From Favolaschia claudopus (Eukaryota; Basidiomycota; Agaricomycetes; Agaricales; Mycenaceae), in NCBI GenBank assembly GCA_037176885.1, contig JAWWNJ010000188.1, positions 186,001 to 250,000 of the forward strand: DNA of 64,000 nucleotides. The letters run 5' to 3'. Both the position numbers and the translations under genes were made by a program. Below, one piece after another: positions 21,032 through 33,500 of the stretch; positions within the stretch are counted from its first letter, which is position 1, and each line of letters begins with the position of its first letter. The notes under the pieces are model-generated. The model was given only the letters and a program-made list of their open reading frames with translations, did not search any database and was not told the DNA's origin.

Positions 21032-24000
21032 GTGAAACATCAACATGTCACGCGTGACCACTGGTTTGTTCCTCTCCCCTTTGTTCTCAGCGCTCGTGCG
21101 GCGTGTACGGCGTGTATCTTAAAGTTCTTCTTTCCTTCCTCGCACCAAGACGAATCGATACCCCTCCAACGTCCAAGAAAATACCCTCGTACTTCGGAAT
21201 CACACTCTTTTGCTCCGGATCCTCGTTTTCGTCAAGATGTCTCGCCGCATTCTCGGAATTTAGACCCTTATAATCAGAACAATCATTACTTCCACCCACA
21301 ACAATACATACCACCACAACCTGCCCCCTTTCCAGCGGGATATTATGGACATCCAGTACCGCCGACTCCTCCCAATTTCACGCCGGGATTTCAGCGTATG
21401 GAATTTCTATTTACTTCAGTACATTGATTTTCAGCTAATGTATAACCAAGCCAACTACTTTGGTTCCAATTCAATCCCTGGGTTCCGAATGTGCCCGTAA
21501 TGCATCCAGTCCACTCAGGGATATATCCGCCGCCAAACTACCCACCCTCTGGCTTTCAAGGACATATTTCAAATGATCCTGTCCCTCCGAGGTTCGCTTC
21601 AACTGTTGAACAGACACCTGCTCCACATTTAGCCGGAAACACGAAATTGTCGGAATCCGAAGGTAAGTTTAATCGGTCTATTGTTTGAATATTTGCTCAC
21701 ATTGATCTGAGATGCACCGAATCCGTCTACGCTCGACTTTCCCATAGGTTATGCTCGTCGCGAGTGTATGAAGGGTAAAGAACCAAGACACTGGGATAAA
21801 ACCAAGTGGGTATGGCGTTCACGGGGCGATGTGTGGCACAATGACCAGTCCGCCGAAGTACGAAACTGTCAGGGCGTCTTTCGATGCGGCGGCTGTGATC
21901 GATTGACCCGTCCGGCCACTCAAGCTCCTGCACAAGAGAAGCAGATCAGAGCTGGCTGCACCAATCGAACATGTTCTATAGAACAGCCGCTCCTGCACGA
22001 TACTTGCGAAGCTCGCGTCTTTCGGTACTTAGTTCAAACGGAAGCTGGCACGAAATGAATCTGGGAGCATTATGGAGATCATTCGACGCATCGGTGACCA
22101 CCGGGCGGCGGTTTATCGAAAGTCGAGGAAGATGAGTTAGACGTTCAAGTTTCTCGCAGGCAGGGAGCTACTGCGCACGAGTTGAGAACTGGAGATATTA
22201 ATCCAGGTTTGATCCCGCTGGCCGATATTTCCCCCACGCTCGCAAATCCGAAGTCGGCTCGCTACGCTGTTGGGAAAAGTCAGGCGCGTCTCGGAATCAC
22301 CTCCCATTCTGCGAAAGGCGGCCTTGCTTCTATTGGCGCAATCGGCGATCTTGAGGAACGTCTTCCAACACCGTTCATTATTGCGTCTAGCTTGGCAAAA
22401 CCGACGCATATAACCTTTCAAACTCCGGTCATGGACGAGATTATTGGCGAAATGGTTGATTCATGGCTTCGAGACTATTCTGCCGGGCCAACTGCTGGCC
22501 GTCACGGCCTCATTGTTGATGGAGACCTTTCCTTTTTTCAACTCGGCACCCTCCTTGCCACCTGTGCCTATAGTATGATGTCCAACGAATGGACTGTGGT
22601 TCTGTATTCCTGGATCAGTCACCAGGATGCTGCACACCATCGACCACATTTCGCTCACCTCTTCAAAGCCATTATAAAGCATGCGGGCGCGCGATTTGAG
22701 CGAAAGCTACTTCTTTCAGTCAGTTCATCCCTATAATTCCTCGCTTGTAACTTAACACATCGCTCAGGTCATGGACTATTCCCTTGCGCAACGAGCGGCA
22801 CAAGCAGAAGAATATGCAGACGCGATTATTTCAACTATACCCTCGTTCTCTTCGCTGTCTCGTGCAGCGCAAGCTGCAGAGCGGCAACAGCTCGTCAAAG
22901 AAGCAGAGGAAGCTGTGGTAGGCTGCGAAGTTCACTTTTGGCGCAGCGCAGATCGCATTAAGAAGACCCATTACCTTGTCCCTCCCAAACAGACACATAT
23001 CTTCGAAGACGGATTGAGGGAGCTTATTTCTCCGAATACAACCTTGGAACGATTCAACATAGTTGTGCAAGAGCTCAAGGGAGCTTTTCCTCGAACAGTT
23101 AACTGGTTCTCGTGGTGGGATCGGGGTTCTGTAGCCGCGATGATTTTTCCGGCGAGACGTACTGTGCCATCCGAACTCGTGCGCAAAGTCCCCTCTACAA
23201 CAAACCCAATCGAACATCAGCATTCTCTTTTGCATCATGGCGTCGGAAAACATCAAGAACTCATTCCTGGCATCGAAAAGCTGTACCTTCATGTCCGAGA
23301 GATGGAGAAAAAACATACGGCGATAAACGGTGCACTCAAAATTGCGCCTCAAGTTGAATTATCTGATTGGTGCCTGCAGACGGCCACTTTGATGCTTCTG
23401 AGCCCCGAAATCGCAAACCACCCAAACCTCGACCGCTGCAATTCAACAATGGGCGTGCCCCAGACACCCTTGAGGCCTTAGGCTTGACCGTGATTGATCC
23501 ACGGGTTGAAAATCACATTGCACCACCCCCAACGCAGATGATCAGCTTTCCCCACTATTTTCTCAAGTCGTACAAGTGGGATTCGCCCAATTCTTGCTTC
23601 TTTGACAGCGGAATGGAGCTCTGGTTCCGCGCATTTCTGTGCTGGCAGAACAATGAGCAAACGGATTTCTTATCCCTGCTTCCATCGAATTCTGCTCTCG
23701 CCTACTTTTTCTATCATTTCCAGCGTCGGATGAAGAAGATTACTGGACGACAAACCCCGGGAAAAACTGACCACGAACACGAACTTGGTCTGGCTCAATC
23801 AAGGGCAAGAAACTTCATTTTCAACCGTTGGAGACTCTACCTCAATCCCAATGACTATGGATGTGCAACGACCTGGATGTATCATGCCATACACGTGAGT
23901 TGCTTATCCCGTTCAATTTTTGTGGAACTGACAGTGTGAAGGACTCGAATACCCCTGAAGCTGTTCATTCAGTCTTTGGGGTGGGCCATCGGCTTTTAGG

Positions 24001-25437
24001 ACACTGTCCAGCAAACCATCCTGTCAATCTGCCTGTGGGTGGGTTCCAAACATTCTTCCGACTTAATGTCTTGGATATTTGGACTACGAGACACATTCAT
24101 GGCGCTAACGCGACACTTACCGACTATTTTGCTACGGCAATACCACGGAAAGATGGGGGCAATCTTCACAATGGGACAGATGTGATTCATTCCGCTGAAC
24201 ATCCGCGATGCACTCATCCCAACTGTGCTCAATCTCCGCCTCTTCCGACCATGGAGACCATCGAAACATCGTGGCCAAAAATACTACATCTGAGGCCGGA
24301 AACTTGGACGCTTCCCCGTTTCCTTCTTGCTACCAAGTCCGAAATTGACGATGGAGCGGGTGGTCTTGTCAAATATGAACTCGTCGGAACAATTTCGTTT
24401 CAAGCATCACGAGAACATTGGACCTCGAGGTTCTGGATTGATGACACAACATTCACTTACGACGATATTGCGCATGAAGGATATCTTGTCCAACGAGGTC
24501 AAGGTGATTTGATCACTATCCCAGACAACACGGAAGTAGTGTGGATTTATCATGGTAGTTCGACTATTTCCAAGGTAAAACTCCATTTGCTGTGCCGATT
24601 AGACAATCATTCACCTGCCGCAGAGTACAAAATCGTTCGCAGAAACCGTTTCAGCATATCAAGCCGCACTTGACGTTGAGAATCAGCGTCCAAAAACTCC
24701 ACCAATTGAAATCCCGGACACCCCTCGACCGAGAGATGGTCTCGAGCTTGAAGATTCAAATGATGAGGAAGATATTCTGATGTCTGAATCTCACCAAACC
24801 CCCGAGTTCCCTCTAAATCTCTTGCCGATTGACCAACCTCCTCCCACTCCGCCTCCGATCGGTCCTGAATTTCCTCCTCCGTCTGATTGGTGCACGGAAT
24901 GCAAACAGTTTTGCGATCGCGCCAAACTGGACTTAGTTCCGCTCGTGAAGTGTCCGGGATGTAATTTCTCCTCCCATGTTCAGTGTATTGCTCATCAACG
25001 ACCGGACAACGACTCCGAATGGCTTTGCTCGCGCTGCACCATAGTCGTTGACCCAGAGCCCGTGTGGACGGATGACCTGTAAGCAAATTTGCGTACCAAT
25101 GTTCTCAACTAAGTAATTCCGCAGGTTAGATACTTATGCCATGTTTCCGAGTAGAAGACACACAATCTTCTATCTAGCCCGATTTGCCTCGCTGACCAGC
25201 GATGGTAAAATTCGTGTTGAGTGGTACAGAGACAATTGCTACGCTTCTCACGATGAACCGTTCGAGAGCGAGTTTGTCCTTACACCGGAGGAGTGCGCCA
25301 AGGCGGCAGAAGTAAACGTCGATGTGAAATATTCCAAGGTATTATTTTTCAACCGAAACTGATCATGTATCTCAAATGCAATAGGGCAATTGTGCCATCA
25401 TCAAATATCCCTATCGACTGGCTGAACAGGCACACGA
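21032..25437 (+). pseudogene. WRKY-GCM1/MULE transposase with USP-like and PHD domains, 5' part
   Basis: Domains run in this order. A Pro/Tyr/Gln-rich N-terminus occupies about 21160-21660. A WRKY-GCM1-type zinc finger lies near 21860-22095 (NCQGVFRCGGC, then C and C, then HDTC and WEHYGDH). A MULE DDE core has D near 22518 (IVDGDLSFF), D in VMDYS near 22772, GCEVHFWRS, and E in TTNPIEHQHSLLHH near 23210. A ubiquitin-protease-like fold has Cys in PNSCFFDSG (about 23595) and His in REHWTSRFWIDD (about 24410). A PHD finger (C-x2-C ... H-x2-C ... C-x2-C) lies at about 24890-25045, and a WYRDN-containing segment follows. Introns are short. In-frame TGAs at 22056 and 22095 and a frame change near 23400 make it non-functional as read. 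The gene is cut at 25437 by the LTR element and resumes at 47803. Confidence 0.8.
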
Positions 25438-27273
25438 TGATACGCGTGGTCAATTTTGCGCGTATTTATCTAGCTTTTGTAGTGACTTGTGGCACAAATA
25501 CCCATATTAGCTGCATGGCACTAAGGGCTTTACTTGACTATCAATAGGAAGTCAGTACTCCTGTTCATGGTGACTTGAAGGAGGATCAGAGTGAGCTCCG
25601 AGCTGCTGGTTGTAACGTTACTGGAGATAATCATAGAGGCCCGCGGCACACGGAGTAACCCAAGGTTTGGGTGTTGCAAGAGTAACAGATGAAGACTGAG
25701 TTGAAGTGCAGTCTGGACTTGTAGTAAAGCAAGACGGAACATCGGAGGAAGGCCCGCGGAGTATCCAAACGAAAGGTCTATGAGATGCATAGACGCCGCG
25801 GACCTGCCGAAGACTTACAGACGAGTTGCCGCACCAATGTACTTTGAACATAAGGGTGCCGGACGTTGGATCAACGGCAGGGTGATGCCTCAGATCTGGA
25901 ACAGTGATTGCGGACATCCATCATGTCACGGAGAATACTCCGCGGACTCGGCATGTACATCACGGAAGCACTTTCCTGTATGCCGCTGATGAGATAGTTT
26001 GACACTGAAGCATAGGAATGTCTTAGACGGTGATCTGATGGTCTGGAAACAGAACTAGAGATCTAGAAAGGTCTAGACGGAGTGGAGCAACCATATGATT
26101 TAGAGGATCTACATGGATGCCGGGGAGACACGTCGGAGCGGAACAGTGATACACATCCGCGGATGACCAAGATAGTGATTCAACCGTGAGATGGTCAGAA
26201 TAGATGACTTTTCATGGACGGATCGTGACGATTCAGAGCGGCAGACGGCTGCTAGACCTACGTATACCCAATCCCAACTCAATTGTTTCTGTATCTTGAC
26301 TCAGATTTGTTTACATCATGTATTTTCTTGGCATTAGTATAAAAGGCCATGTATTTCTCGTCGTTTGTCTAGTTCATCGCGCGCAGGTCATTGACGGCGT
26401 TGGTGTACTCAGGCAGGGACGTAGAGGCATTTAAATTGGAGTTATCTGCTTGCTAGTTTTTGTCTTCATTAGGAACGATTTGTTGAAGTTCAGACAAGTG
26501 TGAATTAAGACTTAAGTTTCTAGAAGCGTTCACCCGCGGAAACTTTGGACTGTGGAGTCTTGTCGTGGCATAGCCAACCCAGTAACCTTCCAAGGACTTG
26601 GCCCGTTTGAGCATTGCTCGCCCCCATTTACCAGTGTTGCGTTTGACTGGTCCACTTAACCCGCGGACTACTCAGAATCAGTTGAAGTGAAAGTGTGCTT
26701 AAGAGTGAACTAGTATCTCCCCAAGTTGAAGAGAGTAGACGATCTATCCGCGGACGCATCGTGTTCAGACTTGCCTGCACGTAACCTGACGGGATACGAT
26801 TAGTGCCTTGGAGCTTGTGCTATATAAAGGAGTGTCAAACGTACCTGAGAGCTTGGAAGTTCAGGTCTACAGTCGCAGTGGCACTGTAAGAAGTGTGTGT
26901 ACGAGGCATTTCTAGCAATTGGCTGGTGTCTAATATATTCAATTCGCCCTGACTGTTGGAGTTCCTCCCAGTCTTGTATCCTAAAAACCAATATACCTTG
27001 TTCATTGGAAAGTCCGCGGACGGATTTCCTCTAAACTATAGTCCGTAAAGAACTTGTTTTGCGTCAGTTCAGACCAGTAGACGAAGTTGAACTACATCTG
27101 GATTTCGGATTGGACCCCACGAACTCAATAGGAAGCACTTGGTGTATCTTGTTGAGACATATATAAGTGTTGGAGTGTTGTGTGTGTTGGTTGAGTTGTT
27201 TGTGTGTTTTGTAGTGGATTAGTCCATTGCGCACTTTGCATCTCATATCGATATATTCAAGTGCAGCGTTTCA
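25438..27273 (+). repeat. 5' LTR
   Basis: The LTR is 1836 bp, starts TGATACGCG and ends GCAGCGTTTCA. TATA-like boxes are TATAAAAGG at 26338-26346, TATATAAAGG at 26821-26830 and ATATATAAG near 27160, so the start of R is uncertain. Nine CCGCGG palindromes are present, at about 25641, 25754, 25796, 25940, 26157, 26534, 26661, 26748 and 27014. Small ORFs on the minus strand are the same in both LTRs but show no domain and are probably chance. Confidence 0.95.
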
Positions 27274-27275
27274 TC

Positions 27276-27296
27276 TGGAGCCCACCGCGAGGGATC
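27276..27296 (+). promoter_or_regulatory. Primer-binding site
   Basis: Two bases after the LTR the sequence reads TGGAGCCCACCGCGAGGG. It starts with TGG, the complement of a tRNA CCA end, as in most LTR elements. I did not identify the tRNA. Confidence 0.7.
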
Positions 27297-27351
27297 CATT
27301 TGTCTCTTGGTTGTTGAAGCAAAACAAGTTGCTATAGTTGGGAGAGTCTAG

Positions 27352-29214
27352 AAGAAGGACTTTCCGGGAAAAGTTGAACCAGTCAACATTTCCGCCCCTC
27401 GAAAACGAAAGAGTTCGGGGAAGAGCAAACACCAGCGTAGCCCGTCTCCATTAAATACCGGAGCAGGTTCAAGGAGTTTGCTAGAGCAAGCCAGGGTTGC
27501 ACTACAAGAACCCGCTCAAGCGTCGACTTCAAGGAGCAGTCTTATACCAGAGACAGTAAATTGGGGATCCTCGGCGTCTGGCAGAAAACCCCGTACGACC
27601 AAAAACTCCAGTACCGGACGGTCGTATAGTTCATCTCCTGTTCGCAGAAGAAGAAGAGCAAGTTCCGCGGAGGAATTAGACTTGACAGAAGCGTTTCCTT
27701 TCCAAGGACAGGCTATCCCTTCGGACGGCGAGCAGTCTGATCATTTGGATCAGAACCTTGAGGCTATTTCGAACTCAGTAGCCAATCAAAACCCCCTACA
27801 ACAAAACACTATGGCCCAGCATGTCGAACTAGATAAGACCAAGATTCCTGACTTGTTTGGGAGACATAACCTGAAGTTTGAAGATGACTCCGGGGATTTG
27901 CCCAAGTACTTGTCGGGGATTGAGGATCTGTTTGAAAAGCAGGGGAACATTAGTGACACAGCCAAAAAGTGGCTAGCGCAACACTATGCGAACAGTAAGA
28001 TCCAGAAAGAGTGGACTGCGTTGTCGTCCTATAAAACTGGAACTTATGAAGATTGGAAGACGGATGTGATCAATTCGTATCCAGAAGTACGAGCAGTTGA
28101 GAAAGGCTCCCGCGCGGGATGGGCCTCCTGGCTTAAAGGCTGGAGGAATTGTCCTGTGAGACTTGGCGAAGAAAATAAGTTGTCAACTTTTATTCGCGAG
28201 TTCCGCGGACGGGCAGGGACCATGAACCAAGATAGGGAATGGTTATCTCAGAGAGAGTTGGCGAGAGATTTTCTTGAGGGTATTCACCCTACGTTCAGAG
28301 ATGATCTCCGTTCAATTATCATAACCAAGTCTCCCACGGAGTTGGGTTCCTACCAGCGTGCTAAAAAGGAGTTTGAGACTGCAAATCCAGGCAAGGTGTT
28401 TAAGGCACCACAAACGCACCAGGATGATTTGTACGAGTGGACGGACTTCGAGGATATTTTGACGACTCTCATGAAGAACAACGACTCAATATTCTTTGGA
28501 GATACATCCGACGGAAGACGAAAAGCGACAGTGTTGTATGGAGCAGAAGAGGATGAAGGCGAGAAGTTGAAAGCTCGTCTTGATAGACTGGAGAAAGAGA
28601 CTCAGGCGAGTCAAGAGCGCATCTCCAAGGATGTGAAGGATAATGTCGAACAAGCACTTGCTGGACATCTGGATAAGTTCACCGCGGACCAGAAACAGAT
28701 TATGTCCAAAATGCATGAGGCTTTGGAGAAAGGCACGTCCAACAATCCGGGGAGGTCTGGCGATAGATCTGATTATAGAAGTCATAACACTGGTGACAAG
28801 CGTCCTAGAAGGGATGAGTGTTATTACTGTTGGGAGCTATATCATTATATTGGGAACTGCAAGGAGCGAGCGACGGACCTAGCGGGTGGAATTCTTTCCC
28901 TCTCCAAGGATGGAAAACTTCAGACCTTCGATGGGAAAAATATTCCTATTGAACCACGCAATAAAAGTCCGATGACCAAAGCGCGCGACTATTACAGTCA
29001 CCGAAATAATAGCTTCCTGCATGAGGATCATTTTGCTGTTTTCTTTACGTCGGCTGGTTCTACCGCGGCGGACGCAGAGCAAAGTTCAACTCCGCGGGAG
29101 TCTCCTGGGAACACGGGAAAGCCCGCGCAGGATGAACAAATTGCTAGGCTCGAAAACAACCTTGGGGAACTTAGGCAACTAATTCTTCAAGGAGGACGGG
29201 ATTTTACCCGGTGA
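27352..29214 (+). CDS. gag: Gag polyprotein
   Basis: The frame opens after a TAG at 27349-27351 and has no ATG until 27811, so an upstream non-AUG start, a leader splice or the ATG at 27811 must be used. An Arg/Ser-rich basic head (RRRRRASSAEE) precedes a helical capsid-like region (about 27830-28400: KYLSGIEDLFEKQGN, WLAQHYANSKIQKEW, FIREFRGRAG). A coiled-coil-prone segment follows (about 28560-28740). A CCHC knuckle (C-x2-C-x4-H-x4-C) lies at 28819-28860. It ends at UGA 29212-29214, and the frame stays open beyond. Confidence 0.85.
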   Translation, partial: KKDFPGKVEPVNISAPRKRKSSGKSKHQRSPSPLNTGAGSRSLLEQARVALQEPAQASTSRSSLIPETVNWGSSASGRKPRTTKNSSTGRSYSSSPVRRRRRASSAEELDLTEAFPFQGQAIPSDGEQSDHLDQNLEAISNSVANQNPLQQNTMAQHVELDKTKIPDLFGRHNLKFEDDSGDLPKYLSGIEDLFEKQGNISDTAKKWLAQHYANSKIQKEWTALSSYKTGTYEDWKTDVINSYPEVRAVEKGSRAGWASWLKGWRNCPVRLGEENKLSTFIREFRGRAGTMNQDREWLSQRELARDFLEGIHPTFRDDLRSIIITKSPTELGSYQRAKKEFETANPGKVFKAPQTHQDDLYEWTDFEDILTTLMKNNDSIFFGDTSDGRRKATVLYGAEEDEGEKLKARLDRLEKETQASQERISKDVKDNVEQALAGHLDKFTADQKQIMSKMHEALEKGTSNNPGRSGDRSDYRSHNTGDKRPRRDECYYCWELYHYIGNCKERATDLAGGILSLSKDGKLQTFDGKNIPIEPRNKSPMTKARDYYSHRNNSFLHEDHFAVFFTSAGSTAADAEQSSTPRESPGNTGKPAQDEQIARLENNLGELRQLILQGGRDFTR

Positions 29215-30564
29215 GGGAGACCCGATCACGGAAGGCTCCTGAGGAACCAAAGACGAAAGACCGTGAAGAAAATGATAAAAATACAAAAAAAACAGTCAGA
29301 CGAGCGTTCGAGTGGAAAGAAGTCCAAGAAGCCTGAGATAGAGAATCGAGTTGAAGTTGTAATGGAGAGAAGGAATCCCCCGCGGAGACCTAGAGTTACT
29401 GTGGAGGAGGTCAGCGACTCCGAGGACGAGTCAGCGGATAAGAAAAAGGCGACAGAGAAGGAACTTCCCTTCAAAGATGTTAAGCCTCTATCTGACCCCG
29501 CGCCTCGACCTGCACTACCCAGGAAACCCAATGATGAGCAACCTGTTAAGCCAGGACCAGTTGAGCGAAAGCCTCGAGCGCCGCGGGACACGCAGCGTAA
29601 AGATGCCGCTACGGCAGAAATTGTCAAGAGCATTCGTGATACTGTAATTCCGGTGAAGTTGGGGGCTCTCTTGGATAGTAATGACAACCTTCGTCGTACA
29701 CTAGAAGGCGGTAGCAAGAGGAAAAATAGGAGTCGGTTCTTGAAAACAACTTCAGGCGAGGTTATTCCAGCTAGGGTCCAGAATTTTATGGTTCAACGAG
29801 TCTCTGAAGAATCTGAGGAGAGCTCCGCGGACGAAGATGAAGGACTAGAAGATAATGTGCGGGAAGAAGAAACATCTTGTGTGACGGTTGACGAGTCAGG
29901 AGCGACTGTCTCAGTGCTATACTTTGACACCTACCCAGAGTTAGTTACCTCCGGGGACGGGGACCTTCCGCAAGGAAGTGTGATCTGTGGTGACCCAGTA
30001 TTGCAGTACTTTGAGTCGTTACCAGCTGGAAAAGAGCCTAGGAAGGTGAAGGTTCCTTCAGTGCCTTCCGCGGTGAATTCTGGAGGACTCCAGTGTGTTC
30101 GCCCAACCATAAACGGAAAATTTGTGGAAGCCATTACTGATAGTGGGTCACAAATCGTGTCCATGAATGCCACTCTTGCAGAAGAGCTTGGTCTGAAATG
30201 GGATCCTAAAATCGTTTGTGATATGGTGGCCGCCAACAACCAAACTCAGACAACCATGGGGTTGGCGAAAAATGTGCCGTTCAATTTCAATGGGATTGTG
30301 ATGTACCTTCAGGAGCACATACTACCAAGCGTTCCCTATGAGGTACTTCTAGGGAGGCCTTTTGAAATTTTGGCGGAGACAGTTTTCGCAAGCAAAAAGT
30401 CCGGCGAAGTCGAGGTTACAATTACAGATCCGTATACAGGACGCACTAGTACTTTTCCTACAGTGCCCCGCGGACGTAAATTTAATCGAGACACTGGAAA
30501 ATCTGAACCACCTGAACCTGCTAAAGCCAAACAGGATTTTCAGAGGTCTTCGAGGAACTCGTAG
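29215..30564 (+). CDS. Retropepsin-type aspartic protease region
   Basis: The region lies in the same frame as gag, directly after its UGA. The first ATG is at 29263. The long Lys/Glu/Pro-rich front half is probably disordered. The protease domain is at about 30090-30410, with the catalytic ITDSGSQIVSM (DSG) and the VLLGRPFEI C-terminal motif. It ends at a TAG at 30562-30564, overlapping the pol frame. Expression needs UGA readthrough, reinitiation at 29263 or splicing. Confidence 0.85.
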   Translation, partial: GRPDHGRLLRNQRRKTVKKMIKIQKKQSDERSSGKKSKKPEIENRVEVVMERRNPPRRPRVTVEEVSDSEDESADKKKATEKELPFKDVKPLSDPAPRPALPRKPNDEQPVKPGPVERKPRAPRDTQRKDAATAEIVKSIRDTVIPVKLGALLDSNDNLRRTLEGGSKRKNRSRFLKTTSGEVIPARVQNFMVQRVSEESEESSADEDEGLEDNVREEETSCVTVDESGATVSVLYFDTYPELVTSGDGDLPQGSVICGDPVLQYFESLPAGKEPRKVKVPSVPSAVNSGGLQCVRPTINGKFVEAITDSGSQIVSMNATLAEELGLKWDPKIVCDMVAANNQTQTTMGLAKNVPFNFNGIVMYLQEHILPSVPYEVLLGRPFEILAETVFASKKSGEVEVTITDPYTGRTSTFPTVPRGRKFNRDTGKSEPPEPAKAKQDFQRSSRNS

Positions 30565-33500
30565 AGGGGGGAGAAGCCACTGTAGCGTTTGAGTTGGATG
30601 AGCAGGGGCAGTTGATTTGCATTGGTTATGGATTTCCTAAGTCGGGTGATGTTGTGACGCAGGCAGACCGTCAAATGGCGTATTTGATGGCCTCTCAGCA
30701 GAGTTTTAGTGGAGATAAGGACGCCTCCGTTCTGTTGAACCAGTACGCTGGAACAATGGAAAAAGACAAGGGAATGGATATTTTCTTGTTTAAAGAGGAC
30801 GGTCCGCCGAGTAAGCCGAAGAAGCGGTCGAAAAAGTTGAACCGTGGAAAGAAGAAGAATGCCAAACGTAAGGCTAAGCGCGCGGAGGCGGCTCTTCTGA
30901 CGGCAGAGTCAACAAATGTGGCAGCAGGTGGTGCCGAGGAGCCGATTGATCCGGTCCGCGGACTACCGCCTAAAAATGTGGTTCACTTAGATTTGCCTGT
31001 ACCTGATACACCCAGGCAGCAGTTCGTAATGGAGCAGCTTGACCCCAAGCCTGAACCAGAGCGGGTGTTTGCTAACAAGTATAAGCCCGTGGCAGACAAA
31101 GTGAGGCCCATTTTAGGTCGAGTTGATGAGAAGTTTAGGATAGTGCGGAATATCACTGGTGATCCGCTGAAGGACATGCCGACGATCAGTCCGCATCCTC
31201 CAGAGTTTGCACCTATTGGGAGATATACCGCGGAGCGGAAGGAAGTGTTCGACAAAACTCATGATAATGGCTTCTTATTGCCAGAAGAAATGAAATTGTT
31301 GAATCACTTCATGATGGAGCATAATCAGCATTTTGCTTGGGAGGAAGACGAGCGTGGACAATTCAAACATGAATTTTTTCCGCCCGTGGACATGCCTGTG
31401 GCGCCTCATACGCCTTGGGTATGCTCGCAAATTCCAATTCCCCCCGGACATTTTGATGAGTTCTGTCGCATCATTAAAGCTAAAATTGATGCCGGCGTGT
31501 ATGAACCTTCGAACTCGTCTTACAGATCGCCGATTTTTGCTGTCATCAAGAAGGATGGAAAATCTTTACGGATTGTACATTCGTTGGAGAGGCTCAATGA
31601 AGTAACCATTCAACACTCTGGAGTGCCCCCGGGTACTGAGAAACTGGCAGAACATTTTGCTGGCAGAGCTTGTGGTGCTGCATTGGACATGTTCGTTGGA
31701 TATGATAACAGGGATCTCGCAGAATCCTCCAGGGATTATACTACGTTCCAGACACCTTTTGGTGCGCTGAGGCTAGTTAAATTACCCATGGGTTGGACAA
31801 ATTCTGTTCCTATCTTTCATGATGATGTTACCTATGTCTTGAGAGATGAGATTCCGCATGTTACAATACCTTACATAGACGACGTACCGGTCCGCGGAGG
31901 TCCAACGAGGTATGAGACGGGAGACGGAGATTGGGAACGGATTCCAGAAAACTCCGGCATTCGCCGATTTGTGTGGGAACATGTTCAAAATTTGAACCGT
32001 ATTGTTACTCGCATGAATTATGCTGGTGGAACGTTCTCAGGGAAGAAGTTGGTGCTCTGCGCTGATGAGTTTGAGGTGGTAGGACATTTATGTTCGTACC
32101 GCGGACGTCTGCCGGATCCCAAAAGGATTGATGTGATAAACAATTGGGGCCCCTGCGATACTTTTACGCAAGTAAAGGCATACTTGGGTACTGTTGGAGT
32201 CTTGAGGAGCTTTATTGAAGGGTACGGTGACATAGTCGCACCTATCAATGATCTTACCAAGAAAGACATCGTCTTTAAGTGGACCGCGGAGTGTGATGAG
32301 GCGCGGGCAAGGATTAGGCAGAGGTTGAAGGATTGCCCCGCGCTCAAGCCTTTGAGATACGATTGGCTTTCAGATATAGTATTACAAGTGGATACGTCTT
32401 GGCGAGCTATTGGTATAATTATCTACCAGCTTGACTCAGACGACCCTAAGAAGAAATACTATGCGCGGTTTGCGAGTATAACGCTGGGGCAAACTGAAGC
32501 AAACTACTCACAACCCAAACGTGAATTGTATGGGATGATGAGAGCTCTTGAAGCCATGTACTACTGGATTTTCGGAGCAAGGAAGCTTGTGGTTGAAACC
32601 GATGCGTTGTACATCAAGGGCATGTTGAAAAATCCTGGAATGGGTCCAAATGCTACAATAAACCGTTGGATTGAGAAAATTCTCATGTTCCATTTTAAGT
32701 TGAAGCATGTTGCTGGCGAAAGGTTCGCCCCCGATGGATTGTCAAGGAGAGATCCTTTCCCCGGGGATGAACAGTTCAAAAACTCCGAGGAGGGCTATGA
32801 TCAGAATGAGCCTCCCGAGGACCATGAAGATGTTGTAACGGACGGGCAACAGCCCTTGGAATTTGAAGAGTTTAAGCACCTTATTGATAAAAGGGGTGGT
32901 TACCTTCTAATGGAGCCTGAAGCGTTGAGTGTTGAAGATTTCGCGGAGGAGTGTATGCTCGCTGCGTCCGCGGAGGCAGACATCGCAAAGGCAAGGCAAG
33001 CGGCCTATGAAACGGATGGAAAATCAGTTCCAGAGTATATTCTAATGATGGAACCATTAATTCCTGACTTAGAATTGAAGTGGAACAAAGATAAGCGTGA
33101 ACCGTATGATGAAGAGCATCGCACGGAGTGGATGAAAAAGAGAGACGCAAAGTTACCATTAATTAAGGAATGGTTAGCGGACCCTTTAATAAGGCCCGCG
33201 GGGATGAATGACGACCAAGAATATCGAGCTTTTGTCCGCTCTGCCTCTCATTTCTTTTTGAAAGGGGGGAGGATGTATAAAAAAGCGATTGGAATGGCTC
33301 ATCAATTAGTAGTTGACAAGGAACACCGTATGTTTATGATGAAGGCTGCTCATGATAGCCTAGGACATCGCGGAAGTTATGCCACTACGGAGTTAATTTC
33401 ATTGAGATTCTGGTGGCCAGGATTGGAGTGTGACGTTTATTGGTATGTGGCGACTTGCCTACCATGCCAAAATAGGCAGCACACCTTGATCAAAGTCCCG

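Noticed and set aside
21032..25437. KDZ-type (Kyakuja-Dileera-Zisupton) transposase
   Set aside because: The finger matches the WRKY-GCM1 pattern and the core has MULE-type DDE spacing, not the CxC clusters and motifs of KDZ.
25530..25917. Overlapping 86- and 99-codon minus-strand ORFs in the LTR (repeated at 46059-46446)
   Set aside because: Identical in both LTRs only because the LTRs are identical. No domain, and CCGCGG sites interrupt them at random.
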